Assembly (NCBI GenBank): GCA_004802645.1
Contig: SRKS01000004.1
Coordinates: forward strand, 930,001-994,000
Origin: Amesomyces nigricolor
Taxonomy: Eukaryota; Ascomycota; Sordariomycetes; Sordariales; Chaetomiaceae
Length of the DNA stretch: 64,000 bases
Direction of reading: 5' to 3'
This document shows positions 11,187-21,881 of this stretch, piece by piece; position 1 is the stretch's first letter; the number at the start of each line of letters is the position of its first letter. The notes under the pieces are model-generated. The model made no database searches and was not told where the DNA came from. It was given only the letters and a program-made list of their open reading frames with translations. A program made the position numbers and the translations under genes.

Positions 11187-11858
11187 GGACATTTCCTTTT
11201 GCACCTCGTTGGTATTGTGTCGTCTTTTTGCATGTTGTATGAAGCTCGTGGACAGGAAGGGTGGGGAGGGGGATGATGGATTTGGTCTGGGCGTTTCGGT
11301 GTGGTGACGGTTTGGCGAGAAATGGTGGTAATTAGGATAGATGGAAGTGGTTAGTGAAGGTGGCTCAAAACACCAAGGAAGAAATAGAAATGGGAATGCG
11401 AAAGGGGAAACATATTGGTAGCAATCTAGACGATGCCTTTGCCCTCGATAACCTTACGCAATGGCAACTCAACTAAAAGCCAGTTCCTTAAGAGACGATC
11501 TATTATCGGACATGAGTAAATGGCTAAGTCACACCCACATCTACTCCCACAGGCCGCTGGTCATTTACGTTCACAACTTCCTCCCCAACGATGAACGCAC
11601 TCATTCTCTTGGGATAAGGTCTGTCCTCTTCAAGCCACACTACACTCGCCTCATCTCATCTCACTCACCCCCTGTCCCTCCTTCCACCATACCCTCGATC
11701 AACAAACACACTGGCACCTACGCAGCACCCACGCAGCACTCCCCCTTTCACCCCCTCAAAAAAAAAAGAGGTGTTGTTTACGGCCGTGGCAACTCATATA
11801 ATCTTATCGCTGTAAAGTAACTAATGTACTCCGCTAAGGAGCCTGCTCCTTTCTGCTA
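11187..11858. other. Intergenic, tRNA-Gly to sulfotransferase-like gene
   Basis: The left end carries a T4 Pol III terminator at 11197-11200. The rest, including a poly-A run near 11759, holds no recognisable gene and probably contains the 3' untranslated region of the minus-strand gene that ends at 11859. Confidence 0.5.
11197..11200 (+). terminator. Pol III terminator of tRNA-Gly copy B
   Basis: Four T, ten bases after the tRNA 3' end, matching the other copy. Confidence 0.65.
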
Positions 11859-13043
11859 TTACACCCTAACCGCCCACCCCTTCAAATACTCATAATCCGC
11901 CACATTCGCATCCACACATGCCCTTATCGCCCTCTTTCCCTCCTCGCCATACTTCTCCCTCCACTCGTCATCCTCCTCCTGCTCCGTCAGCACCTTCTTC
12001 CCCTTGGTCCTTGCCCGCAGCCCCGTACTCCCAATCGCATCGTCATGAAACCCGTTCCACTTCTCAAACGCCTGCACCGCCCGCTCCTGCCCGGCCTCGT
12101 CTCCCCACTGCAGCATCCGGTCGTCGTACTCGATCCCGACATCTTCGCAGAACGCGCGGATGACTGAGGCGGGCTTGTCGAGGAGGTCGTCGGCGTCTAT
12201 GACCGTTACTTTTACTGCACCCTTTTGGTTGGTACCGTTGGTCTGCTGCTGTGTGGTACCATTCGCCGTTGCGCCATTAATTGCAGGTGGTTTGGGGTGG
12301 GAAATGACGCCCTCTTGCACGAGGTAGTCGAACAGACGGCGCAGCTCGGCGTAGCCCGCCTCGCTGGGGAGGAAGTTGTGGAAGCCCGTCTTGTGGGAGA
12401 GCGGGGGGATGGTGCAGCGGTAGTAGGAGGGGATGGCGCGGCGCGGGTGGCGGATGAGGAAGGTGAAGTGGAATTTCTTGAGGAGCTCGAGGGGGATGAC
12501 GGTTGGGTTCGGGAGGGGGTGGGAGGGGGAGGGGGTGGTGCCGTTGGTGGTGGCGGTGGAAGACTGGAGGGAGGGCGCGATGCTGGCGGGTTTGTTGTCT
12601 GCCGGGAGGAGGTAGTGGGCAATGTCTTTGATGAAAAGGCGTTTGCCCTGGGATGGGGGTTAGTGCTCTGTTTCAGGGTTGGGATGACTGCCCTGGATTG
12701 GAAAGGTTCTATGGCGCCCCCAGAGACATATCGACGGGAACCACCATTCTCCCAAGTCCAATTCCACGGCAGACATATCCTCTCAAAGACTCACCTCATT
12801 ATCCTTAGGCTCCAACAACTGGTCCATAACATCCTTGTACGTAGTCCCCGCAAAACCGCTCTTCTCCCTCGCCTCCTCGTCATCCGCATACCGCTCACTG
12901 AGCCTCTCAGGGCCAAAGTAGAAGGCATCGCCAAACGGCTCGTGGACGCAGTGGAGGATGTCACCACGGGTCATGAACACACGCTCAAAGGCGGTCGAGC
13001 AGGCCCGCGGGTGGGTGGCCACGAAGATGGGCTTGTCTGACAT
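11859..13043 (-). CDS. Sulfotransferase-like P-loop protein
   Basis: Two exons, 13043-12795 and 12647-11859, separated by a 147-nt intron (GTGAGT..CCCAG), giving 345 residues. The start MSDKPIFVATHPRACSTAFERVF has the form of the 5'-phosphosulfate loop found at the N-terminus of sulfotransferase-fold proteins. A second block, FTFLIRHPRRAIPSYYR in exon 2, matches the 3'-phosphate-binding strand with an Arg and a following Ser. A later VIDADDLLDKPASVIRAFCEDVGI segment is the usual helix of this family. The substrate is unknown. Fungal members are often labelled only as hypothetical or sulfotransferase family. The middle contains a low-complexity Thr/Ser/Pro insert and an Asn/Thr/Gln insert. Confidence 0.75.
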
Positions 13044-13985
13044 GGTGGTTGTAGATAATGATATGTCTTAACAAAACCTCGAAATGGTATGAATGGGGGT
13101 GTAAAGAAGAAGAGTGAGGGAGAGGGCAGGTCCACATTCTTTTCTTAAATACCTACGCCATGGCCTTCCTCCCGTCATTAGCTCAGCAGAGAAAGCAACT
13201 GCCGTCCACCACGGTCCATGCATCAAGGTACATGAAACGCCTCTCGGGGCCCCACGTTCCCAGGAATCAAGGCACAACGTCAACCTGGAAAAGTCAAAGC
13301 AGCCACGGCAGGGAAGTCCCATCCCGCATCACACGTGCCGAGATCCGCTCCATCCCGTCAGCACAACCCAAATTTGACAAGTCGGATGCGGGTTGGCTGT
13401 GGGGGTGTTCTGCAAGGATCTCGGAAGCGTCGAGATGCCCATTGGCGAGGGTTCACACTTCCACACCTTCAGACTTTCGGAAGCGAGACAAGATGCGACC
13501 GAGATCACCACGTGGGCGGTTGTTCCCAAGATTGGGTGGCATGGAACGCGGGGTGGAGGGGTTGGGTCGAATGGTATTGTGCCATTGGGGCGACCTTTCT
13601 TGAAACTGAAGACCGCTCTTGGTTGCGATTCAAAAAGTTCAAGTGGTTGCATGGGGAGGAGAGGTTGTGACGATGACGTCACAAGGAAGGCGGAGCCATG
13701 AGTCTTGGCAACGAAGAAAGGAGGAAGGAAAGCCGAAAGGAAGGGAGGAAAGAAAGAAGGTCTTGCCAGCAGTGTCGAGCCGGGGGCCCGGGAAGTGGTT
13801 TTGGACAGCGCGGTGGAAGTAGTATCCAGCCGGATAGATCAAGCGACGTCCTTCTCTATTGCATGGTATACCGTGTACACTACAAATACATTCGCAGCTA
13901 GTCCCCCTCTCTGGGAACTAGATCTAGTCGGGCATTAGCAAGCGTCGTCTATACAAGCCCTGCCTCACCGCATCCTCTGAAGTCT
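13044..13985. promoter_or_regulatory. Intergenic with the promoter of the sulfotransferase-like gene
   Basis: No gene is recognisable. The stretch 13713-13760 is almost pure purine on the plus strand, with only two pyrimidines. The left part should hold the promoter of the minus-strand sulfotransferase-like gene; the right end should hold the 3' untranslated region of mL67. Confidence 0.5.
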
Positions 13986-14939
13986 TTACTCCGGCTTGGC
14001 CTCCGGCTTGGCCTCGGCCTCGGCCTCCGCTTCGGGAGCAGCAGCCTCCTCCGGCTCAGCAGCAGCCACCTTCTGCTTCCGTTGCTTCTCCGGCACACCC
14101 ACCACATGCGCCACATTCTCCGTCCACTGCTCAGCATAAAACTGGTCCTGCTCGTTCGCCCAGTACACCGTCGCGGGGTGCAGCTTCAGCGTAACCTGGG
14201 GCCTGCCCTCCCTCTCAATCTTGACATCCATCACACCATCAACCGGCACGACCTCCCCGGTCTTCTTCTCCCACTTCCTCGGCTTCTTCCCCTCCTCCTT
14301 CCCCTCCTCCTCCTCCACCACGACACGGTTCCCCTTGCCGTACCCACTCAGCACAGCCGCCAAGTCGGCGACCATGTTGCCGCGCTGGTCGTTGAGCGCC
14401 TTGCCGCGGTCGCGCTTGCTCATCTTGAGCAGCTCCGGGTCGTCCCACTCGAGCTCGTGGCGCTTCTTGAGCTCGCGCAGCTTGTGGAACACGCTGCGGC
14501 CCACGGCGCCCTTGCCCGCGCCGAACTCGACGAGTACCAGCGGCCGCCAGTAGTCCTTGCGCAGCTTGGCCGGGACGAGCTTCTTGCCCGTGTAGGGGAA
14601 CTGGCGGAAGGCTTTGTTGATCTGGGGTGGTGTTAGCGGGGTCTAGATATGGGTGGAGAAGGGAGTGCGAGAACATACGTCCAACTCAGGCGTGAGCGAG
14701 TACACGATGTGGTTTGCCTGGATGTGATTGTACACCCAGAAGCGCTCGCCGTGGCCCTTGGGCGGGACGCGGATCTTGCGCTCCTTGCGCTCCTTCTGGG
14801 GCTTCTCATGCTTTGCCACAGATTTTGTTGTCGCCACCGCCTTCGATGCTGTGCTGGCGTACCGTGCGCCTCCGCCTAATATCGTCCTGAGCCGGCCGAG
14901 GAACGGCAGCGGCTGCGCCGCCGGTCGTAGGGAGTTCAT
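13986..14939 (-). CDS. mhr1: Mitochondrial large-subunit ribosomal protein mL67 (Mhr1)
   Basis: Two exons, 14939-14679 and 14621-13986, with a 57-nt intron (GTATGT..CCCCAG), giving 298 residues. mL67 is a mitoribosomal large-subunit protein; in yeast the same protein, Mhr1, has also been linked to mitochondrial DNA recombination. This is established for the family. The sequence shows a basic, Ala/Ser-rich presequence fit for mitochondrial import (about 1-45) and the conserved WVYNHIQANHIVYSLTP block. The core then runs from INKAFRQFPYTGKK through LRKDYWRPLV to the KMSKRDRGKALNDQRGNM region. The C-terminus is an Ala/Glu/Pro/Lys repeat tail that looks species-specific. Confidence 0.88.
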
Positions 14940-15758
14940 GGTCTCGGGGCGGTCGCTCGCCGGCGGCCCGTTGCTTGCAGCGCTCGCTCCTCCTGCGCGC
15001 TGGTCGGGTGTTTGAGGGGGTTCCCGAGGGGTTGTAGATCGGGTTGGGAGGTCCGACGCGGGCTCGGATCGGGGTCGGGGCGTGGGATGTCGTGTTGCTC
15101 CAGTCCAACTTTAACCCGTTCGTGGTGCTGCGACTGGACCCAGAATAATTTTTGGGAGCATGAGCCGGGCCAATTGGGGGCGCTGAGTGGCTAGAAAAGG
15201 TGGGGGCAGAATTACAGTTTCAGACGGCCAGTCCAGTCGACAAGAGCTTGGCAAAATAATCGCAACTCCAAACCTCTCAGGAGAGGAGCAACTCCTGAGC
15301 AATGTTGATGGCAAATCGTCTCATGGTTAAGGAGTCAGCGAGACTCTCTGATGGCGAAGGATCTATGGTAGGAGATAATTCTATGGTATTCTCAAGCCCT
15401 TCTCTCCACCAAGGACACTCCCGAAAGTATGCTTCAATCAAGGCAGCCTCGTTCGAGCGAAACAAAAGCCTCCCTTCCTCTCTTCTCCTCTCGCTCAGTT
15501 CCCTTGAAACCTCCTTAGGCCGCCATAGGATCTCGCTCTCCCATCGCCAACCTCTGAGGGCCGGCTATTTCTGCCTGCCCAGGCGGCTCGCCCAATGGGC
15601 CAGTCTCGCTGACTGTGCGCGACCTCAGCTAGCTAAAGCAACACTAAGAAACAATTTTCTCCCAAAATATCCTCATGATCCCCTCATCACTTGATCACCA
15701 AACGGCAACTTAATCTTCAGTTCAATACTCATCAGATCTAACATCGCCCTCTTCACAA
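14940..15758. promoter_or_regulatory. Intergenic, mL67 promoter side to HET relic
   Basis: The left part must hold the mL67 promoter. From about 15200 the sequence becomes A/T-richer and contains short open frames on both strands without recognisable content. No repeat boundaries are seen. Confidence 0.45.
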
Positions 15759-16170
15759 TGGCCGAACCTGCTCAATCACCCCTCTTCTCCTCCACCACCC
15801 TCCCCCTCCAGTCCTGGTCGACGACCAGCGTGCTGCCGCCGTTACGCTGAGCAAAATCTGGGCTGAGTTGTTAGACCCAGAGTTTGATGACGATATCGTC
15901 CACAAGGGTGTTGGCTACCTGGAGTTAATGAGTATCATGAGAGGCAAGGCACCTTTTCTATCCAAAAAGGGGTATGTCGGTATAGGGCCGCCAACGATGG
16001 CTCTGGGGGATATGATAGTTATCTTTGCAGAATCTCACATTCCTCATGTCCTGCGGGCAAGCATCAACCGAGAGAAGCACTGGGAATACGTCGGTGAGAC
16101 GTATTGTGATGGGGTCATGGATGGTGAGGCCTGGGACGAAAGCAAACTCGAGAGCTTCTTCTTGGTTTGA
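15759..16170 (+). pseudogene. Remnant of a HET-type incompatibility protein (C-terminal part)
   Basis: The second half encodes YVGIGPPTMALGDMIVIFAESHIPHVLR.. then WEYVGETYCDGVMDGEAWDE and ends at 16170. This is the characteristic end of fungal HET-domain proteins (a barrel-like segment with G-D-x-I/V and a W/Y-x-x-V/L-G-E-x-Y-x-x-G-x-M-D-G-E motif). The N-terminal HET domain is absent. An ATG at 15759 opens a frame (MAEPAQSPLF..) that stops after about 26 codons at 15839. The HET-like frame lies in a different phase, so a frameshift or loss of the preceding exons is implied. The identification of the C-terminal block is from memory of the family. A functional short protein starting at the ATG near 15925 cannot be excluded but seems unlikely. 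Confidence 0.65.
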
Positions 16171-16762
16171 TGGAGAACAGATAACATTTTCCCTAAAATA
16201 TATTGTCCCATAGAAATGAACTTCCTTCTCAAAAAGAGACCTGAACTTTCGAAGTCCAGGGTGCCTGACCTTGAACAGCAGAACTCAACTAAAAAACCAC
16301 GATGCCATCTCCCTTCTCTAGACACTCGTCTCCCACCTTGTTTCCCGCTTCCATCCTGCTTCCATCCTGCTTCCAACCTGCCTCCAACCGAAATAGGGTT
16401 GACTTACACCGTCCTTTAGAAGTGCCATCTACTTGACAAGAAGACACAGTTTCAACATCGATATCACCTCACAACACTACCTTATGGTAAGTTGAGAATA
16501 ATGAAGTATCTTCATTTTATGTACCGGGTCGAGGAATATATCTACCTCTATCCCAGCATGCCCATTTTACCGCTAGGTAACAACAACAACACTCAATCCG
16601 CCCTCCCTATCCATGCACAAAAGCAGAAACCCAATGCCCATGCTTACAATCCCAAAGACAGAAAAAGAAACGCCCGTCCATCCCATAAAAATCATGAGCA
16701 TGCATCATCATCACCCCCCATTGTCAGCAGTCTGAACATCCGTCCCCCTGCTCTCTCCCCCC
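16171..16762. other. Intergenic, HET relic to hsp104 3' end
   Basis: Contains a small tandem repeat at 16346-16389 and, on the right, the presumed 3' untranslated region of hsp104. No gene recognised. Confidence 0.5.
16346..16389. repeat. Tandem 11-bp repeat, four copies
   Basis: Four consecutive 11-bp units related to CTGCTTCCATC; the last two carry substitutions (CCAAC and CCTCC variants). Confidence 0.8.
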
Positions 16763-19543
16763 TTAATCATAAATATCCTCATCCATCGAATCCGGCGCAA
16801 TCTCATCCAACGCCTCATCCTCATCAACCATCATATCTTCATCATCGCCCTCACTATCCGGATGATTCGGCAGCACCGTCACCTTTCCATCCACCAAATC
16901 CACATTCGCCACCTCCCCATCTCTGATATTCCCCCTCAGGATCAAAATCGCCATGCGATTCAGCACCTCCCTCTCCAACAACCGCTGCAGCGGACGTGCA
17001 CCATACGCTGGCGAATACCCAGCCGCACCCAACTTATCCTTCGCCGCATCCGACACCCGGATCGTAACATTCCTGTCATTGTCCGTCAACCGCTTCTGGA
17101 TCTCGCCAATGCGCAGGTCCACAATCTTGCGGATCTCGCGGCGCGTGAGGCGGTTGAAGATGACGATGGAGGAGATGCGGTTGAGGAACTCGGGGAGGAA
17201 GTAGTTGCGCAGGGCGTTCATGACCAGCTCCTTGGTGGTGGGGTCAATCTTGCCGTCGGTGCCGTTGGGGCGGGCAAGGTACTCGGCGCCCAGGTTGGAC
17301 GTCATGACGACGATGCAGTTGCGGGCGTCAACGACGCGGCCCTGGCCGTCTGTGATGCGGCCGTCGTCCATGAGCTGCAGGAGGACGGTGAGGACTTCCT
17401 TGGCGGCCTTTTCGACCTCGTCGAAGAGGAGGATCGAGAAGGGCTTGCGGCGGAGGGCCTCGGTCAGCTGGCCGCCCGCGTCGTGGCCGACGTAGCCTGG
17501 AGGCGCGCCGATCATGCGGCTGAGAGAGTGCCGCTCTTGGTACTCGGACATATCGAAGCGGATCATGGCCTTGGGATCGTCGAAGAGGAACTCGGCAAGG
17601 GCCTTGGTGAGCAGCGTCTTGCCGGTACCCGAGGGACCGCAGAAGAGGAAGCTCGGGGGCTGGTTGGGGTTGCTGAGGCCGGAACGCTGCAGCCGGATGG
17701 CGTTGGAGACAGATTGAACGGCCTCCTTCTGGCCGACGACGATCTTGCTCAGGGCCCGCTCCATGTGCAGGAGCTTCTCCTTCTCAGACGTCTTCAAGCG
17801 CGTGACCGGGATGCCGGTCCAGCGAGCGACAATCTCGTTGATCTGGTCGGGCCCGACGACGTCGGTTACCATAGAACCGCCAGCATCGGGGCCATTGGCA
17901 TTAAGGGCGGCATCGGCAGCCGCCTTCTCCTTCTCGAGCCGCCTGATGGCCTGCTCCTGCTCGGGAATGGCGTAGTACTGCAGGTCAGCAGCGCGGCTGT
18001 GGTCGCCCATGCGGCTCGCATCCTCGGCCTTGACGCGCAGGTTCTCGAGCTTCAGCTTGGCTTCCTGGATGTCCTTGCCGCGCTGGCGCTCGCGCTCGTA
18101 CTTCTCGCGGAGCGGCCGCAGCTCTTCCTCGACGTTCTCAGCATCCTGCTTTGCCTGGGCGAGGCGGGCCTTGGATGCGTCGTCCTTCTCGCGGGACAGG
18201 GCGTGGATTTCGATCTTGAGCTGGCGCAGGCGGCGCTCGAGGGAGTCAATGACCTCGGGCTGGGACTCCCGGGCGACGCGGACGGCGGCAGCAGCCTCGT
18301 CAATCAGGTCGACGGCCGAGTCCGGAAGTCTGCGGGTGGTCAGGTACCGGGCGGCGAGGTTGGCCGCAGCAACGATGGCGGCGTCGGCAATGTTGACACC
18401 ATGATGAACCTCGTACTTCTCCTTGAGGCCGCGGAGAATGGAGACGGTCTCGGGGATTGATGGCTCCTTGACGAGCACCTGCTGGAAACGGCGCTCAAAG
18501 GCGGCGTCCTTCTCAATGTACTTGCGGTACTCGCCAAGAGTGGTGGCGCCGATGCAGTGAAGCTGACCCCTGGCGAGCATAGGCTTGAGCAAGTTGGCAG
18601 CGTCCATGCCGCCCTCACCCGAGGAGCCAGCGCCCATGAGAAGGTGGATTTCGTCGACGAAAAGAACAATCATGTCCTTTGACTCCTGGATCTCCTTGAG
18701 GACACCCTTCATGCGCTCCTCAAACTCGCCTCTGTACTTGCTGCCGGCGACGAGGGCGCCAACGTCCAGCGAGAGCAGCTTGCAAGCCGCCAGGTTGTCG
18801 GGAACGTCGGCGTTGACGATTCGCTGAGCAAGACCCTCGACGACAGTCGTCTTACCCACACCGGGCTCGCCAATGAGCACGGGGTTGTTCTTGGTGCGGC
18901 GGGAGAGAATCCGAATGACACGACGGATCTCCTCCTCACGGCCAATGACGGGATCAATCTTGCCTTCCCTCGCCATGGCGGTCATGTCAATCGTAAACTT
19001 GGCGAGGTTCTCATTCTCCTGCTCCGTATCGGCGTTGCGCGAATCGACGCGCTTGGTACCCCTGATGGCGACCACAGCATCCTGGATGAGCTTCGGCTTG
19101 GGGATGTTGGCCTCCTTGAGGGCGGTCTGGATTGAGGGGTCCTCCGAGATGGCTGTGATGAGATGGTCAACGGCAATGTATGTGTCCTTCTGCACCTTCT
19201 GGAGGTCCAGGGCCTTGCGCAAGACGCTGTTGAACGACGGGGACATCGAGACATTCTCGGGCGGGGGGTCCTGGCTTGGGAGGCGGACGAGGGTCTTCTT
19301 GAGGGCGCGGTCGAAGAGCTGGGGGTCGCCATGGGCGCGCTCAATGACCTGGCGGAACAGCGAGCTGGTGGTGCCGGGCGGCGCATTCTGCAAGTCTTTG
19401 CTCTGGTCGGGGAGGGGGTCGAGGAGGGCAACAGCCAGGTGAACCGGCAGCAGCTGGGAATGTGCGTATTGCTCGGCCAGGGCCATGGCGTCTTCCAACG
19501 CCTTCTTGCCCCGGTCGGTGAACTCCATCTTGGAGGAGGCCAT
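16763..19543 (-). CDS. hsp104: Hsp104/Hsp98 protein disaggregase (ClpB family)
   Basis: A single exon of 926 residues, the normal size for the family. Hsp104 is a hexameric AAA+ ATPase in the cytosol and nucleus that pulls polypeptides out of aggregates with Hsp70 and is needed for thermotolerance. Visible elements in order are a Clp N-domain (from about 7), Walker A GEPGVGKT (225-232), pore loop KYRG (269-272) and Walker B VDEIH (296-300). A charged middle-domain coiled coil follows (about 410-535), then second Walker A GPSGTGKT (636-643), pore loop GYVG (683-686), Walker B LFDEVEK (706-712) and sensor-2 GARPLQR. The acidic C-terminal tail ends MDEDIYD. M6 is a possible alternative start. 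No perfect alternating heat-shock element was found by eye in the upstream region. Confidence 0.97.
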   Translation of the reverse strand: MASSKMEFTDRGKKALEDAMALAEQYAHSQLLPVHLAVALLDPLPDQSKDLQNAPPGTTSSLFRQVIERAHGDPQLFDRALKKTLVRLPSQDPPPENVSMSPSFNSVLRKALDLQKVQKDTYIAVDHLITAISEDPSIQTALKEANIPKPKLIQDAVVAIRGTKRVDSRNADTEQENENLAKFTIDMTAMAREGKIDPVIGREEEIRRVIRILSRRTKNNPVLIGEPGVGKTTVVEGLAQRIVNADVPDNLAACKLLSLDVGALVAGSKYRGEFEERMKGVLKEIQESKDMIVLFVDEIHLLMGAGSSGEGGMDAANLLKPMLARGQLHCIGATTLGEYRKYIEKDAAFERRFQQVLVKEPSIPETVSILRGLKEKYEVHHGVNIADAAIVAAANLAARYLTTRRLPDSAVDLIDEAAAAVRVARESQPEVIDSLERRLRQLKIEIHALSREKDDASKARLAQAKQDAENVEEELRPLREKYERERQRGKDIQEAKLKLENLRVKAEDASRMGDHSRAADLQYYAIPEQEQAIRRLEKEKAAADAALNANGPDAGGSMVTDVVGPDQINEIVARWTGIPVTRLKTSEKEKLLHMERALSKIVVGQKEAVQSVSNAIRLQRSGLSNPNQPPSFLFCGPSGTGKTLLTKALAEFLFDDPKAMIRFDMSEYQERHSLSRMIGAPPGYVGHDAGGQLTEALRRKPFSILLFDEVEKAAKEVLTVLLQLMDDGRITDGQGRVVDARNCIVVMTSNLGAEYLARPNGTDGKIDPTTKELVMNALRNYFLPEFLNRISSIVIFNRLTRREIRKIVDLRIGEIQKRLTDNDRNVTIRVSDAAKDKLGAAGYSPAYGARPLQRLLEREVLNRMAILILRGNIRDGEVANVDLVDGKVTVLPNHPDSEGDDEDMMVDEDEALDEIAPDSMDEDIYD

Positions 19544-20534
19544 TGTGAACTATGCGGATGCGAGACCGATGTCTCGGCTGTGATGTCTCGTCTGGTTGTG
19601 CTCAGTCGAGCGAGAAATTGTTGTTTCTCCTGGACGGCGCCTCTCTGTTGAGTGTGACGTCAGGCTCCAATGGAAATCTGAGGGCAGTGTCTGCTCTGGT
19701 GCAGCAGCGGGGTATTTTGGTGATTGCGAAGATGGTGTTCGGAGGAGAGTGGGAAGCTCTCTGAAGAACCGAAGCTCAAATTTATCCTAAAAAGTTGGCG
19801 AAGTGGGAAGAGAAGTTTTCAGCTTGCTTGCCTCGTCCAGAGCCAACTGGAAAGAAGTGGGATGGAGATGATGACACCAGCAGCTGCCAGGCTCAGCGAG
19901 GAACTTCGCTGGTGGTTGGCGGAAGCACCCGCCGCTGCCTGCAAGCTCCAGAACCAGCTCGAACCCACGAAGTCGACCCAACGCGGGGTAGCTTTTGGCC
20001 AATGAGAGGCCGCAGATCAGGCTCTAACCGACTACGGATTAGTGTCTTGGCCACTCTGACAAGGAGTGACGACATGTGGTCTGACCACAGCTGTCCTTCC
20101 TCAGCTTCAACACAATCAGTCATGAAGCTATCTCGAACCTGAGTCGCGGAGCAGCAACCTGGAGGGGCTGTCCGGGAAGCTACCTAGCTACAGTCAAATA
20201 CCGGAGATAATTGAGTGCATCTCTTTGTTACCGAGCGATCAATACACCGGTGACGGAAAGGGCACATCGTGTCAACAATCAACATGTCTCCTTCCTCCGG
20301 TTACTGTGTTGATCTCGTTGGCCTCGCAACCCGCGGAACTGTAATTGTGACGTCCTGAATTGCGCCACGCTAATTAGGTAGCACTCTAGAGCCTTCATCC
20401 TCGTCCAGCTAGCTCCAATAGTCTCTCAACTTACGAAAAACACCATCACGACGGCCTCACGATCAAAAATTCAGAGTCAAGTTTGGTGTTACCAGTCCAT
20501 GTTCACCCGCATCTCACACCTACTAACCCGCAAA
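19544..20534. promoter_or_regulatory. Bidirectional promoter region, hsp104 / conserved gene
   Basis: A gap of about 1 kb between divergent starts. CCAAT boxes occur near 19670 and 19999 on the plus strand. I looked for nGAAnnTTCn arrays expected for a heat-shock promoter and found only loose GAA clusters (for example 19760-19775 and 19806-19820), not a canonical element. The plus-strand gene may instead begin at 20499, in which case this region is slightly shorter. Confidence 0.45.
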
Positions 20535-21695
20535 ATGGCAACCGCCACGGAAAACCGCAAACTTCTTCACTTCACCCAAGCCATGAAACTTGTCTACGGC
20601 GCCTTTGATCAGCACCTCTCCTCCCCCGAATCCGCACGCAAATGGACACCCCCGGACCACCCCGGCGCGGGCGGCCACCGCGGGCGATACCTCTGGACAG
20701 ATGCATTCGGCGTCGTCAACCTGATCACCCTCTCGCGCGAAACCTCCTCCCCAGAAGCATACCTGACCCTCGCCAAACAACTCGTAACAACAGTTCACTC
20801 CGTCCTAGGCTCCACGCGCGACGGCTCCGCCCGCCTCCCGCGCGCAACCGACGCCGAGCCGCTGAAAGGCGGGCTGCGAATCGGCAAGGCGGAGGAGCAT
20901 GGGAGCGATGGGGACGGACAGTACCACCATTACTTGACGCTGTGGATGTTTGCGCTGGACCGGCTCGCGCTGGCGACGGGGGAGAGGGAGTACAGCGAGC
21001 TGGCGGTGCAGCTGGCGCGGGCGGTGCATCCGCATTTTGTGGTGAGGAGGAACGGGGAGGCGGTGAGGATGGTGTGGAAGGTGTCGATGGATATGGGGAC
21101 GGCGCTAGTGCCGTCGGAGGGGCATTTGGATGCCGCGACGGGGTTTGTGGTGTATCGGTTGCTGCAGAGGACGGCGGAAAGGTTGCAGGGCGTGGAGGGG
21201 GTGTTGGAGGGGGAGATTGGGGACTATAGGCATCTTATGAGTAGGGAGGGGAGGCTGCATGCCAGTCGGGATCCGTTGGATTTGGGGATGGGGCTGTGGA
21301 TGAGCCATTTCTTTAAGGAGGAGGAGTGGGCGGCGACGCTGGGCAGTCAGAGCTTGGGCATGGCTCGGGCCGTGTTGGATGAGAAGACGGGGCTGGTGTC
21401 GAGGGACGCGTCCCGGAGGCTGGCGTTCAGGGAGTTTGGCACATGCTTGGGTTTGGAGTGCTACGGTGTCGACGAGGGGCTGAAGAAGAGCGTAGATGCC
21501 GTTGTAAATTTCTGGCACCACTACTTGGAGGAGTCGACGGACGAGGACCTGCGCCCCATCTCGCTGGTCATGTATGCGGCGGCGTTGATACCTGGAGGTG
21601 AGCAGCCGTGGAGATGGCCAAAAGAGCTCAGCTAACAGTCTTTAGCCTGGAAGGAGGGGTATCTTGGCCATGGATTGCCGATAATGTCGGGTTGA
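20499..21695 (+). CDS. Conserved protein of unknown function, helical-barrel-like
   Basis: I propose two exons, 20499-21597 and 21646-21695. The 48-nt intron has donor GTGAGC, a perfect branch point GCTAACA and acceptor TTTAG, and splicing changes the end to ..IPGAWKEGYLGHGLPIMSG. Without splicing the frame stops at 21635. The start may be M13 (20535, MATATENRK). The protein has recurring aromatic helix-type blocks (RGRYLWTDAFGVVNLITLS; YHHYLTLWMFALDRLA; DPLDLGMGLWMSHFF; CLGLECYGVD) that recall six-hairpin glycosidase-like proteins found in fungi and bacteria. I do not recognise a named family, so no activity is claimed. Codon composition changes from C-rich to G-rich at about 20870. Confidence 0.8.
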
Positions 21696-21881
21696 GTGTT
21701 GGGCATGCATTCTTGTCCATGATGTGTATCCCCAGTAATTGGAAAGGTTGACTTGAGAGTTGTAGCTCGTCAGCTTCATCTGCTTTGGTGGATACCGGTC
21801 ATCAAGGGAAAGCGCATATTCCGTGCCTCCTAGCGCAATCCATCCATCAGCTCTTTTCCTGGTGGAGAAAGCAATCAGCTC

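Larger units (their letters stand above)
11059..11203 (+). repeat. Arm B of a 145-bp inverted duplication containing tRNA-Gly
   Basis: Near-perfect reverse complement of 4389-4533. The two differences I see are both in the upstream flank (ccggg against ccggt, and one C/T in the C-run). The tRNA body is identical in both arms. Confidence 0.93.

Noticed and set aside
16862..18460. Long 532-codon open frame opposite hsp104
   Set aside because: Antisense shadow of a highly codon-biased gene. The sequence is Leu/Val/Asp/Gly-rich with no family resemblance.
19544..20300. Heat-shock elements upstream of hsp104
   Set aside because: Only loose GAA clusters were found; no alternating nGAAn/nTTCn array with correct spacing.
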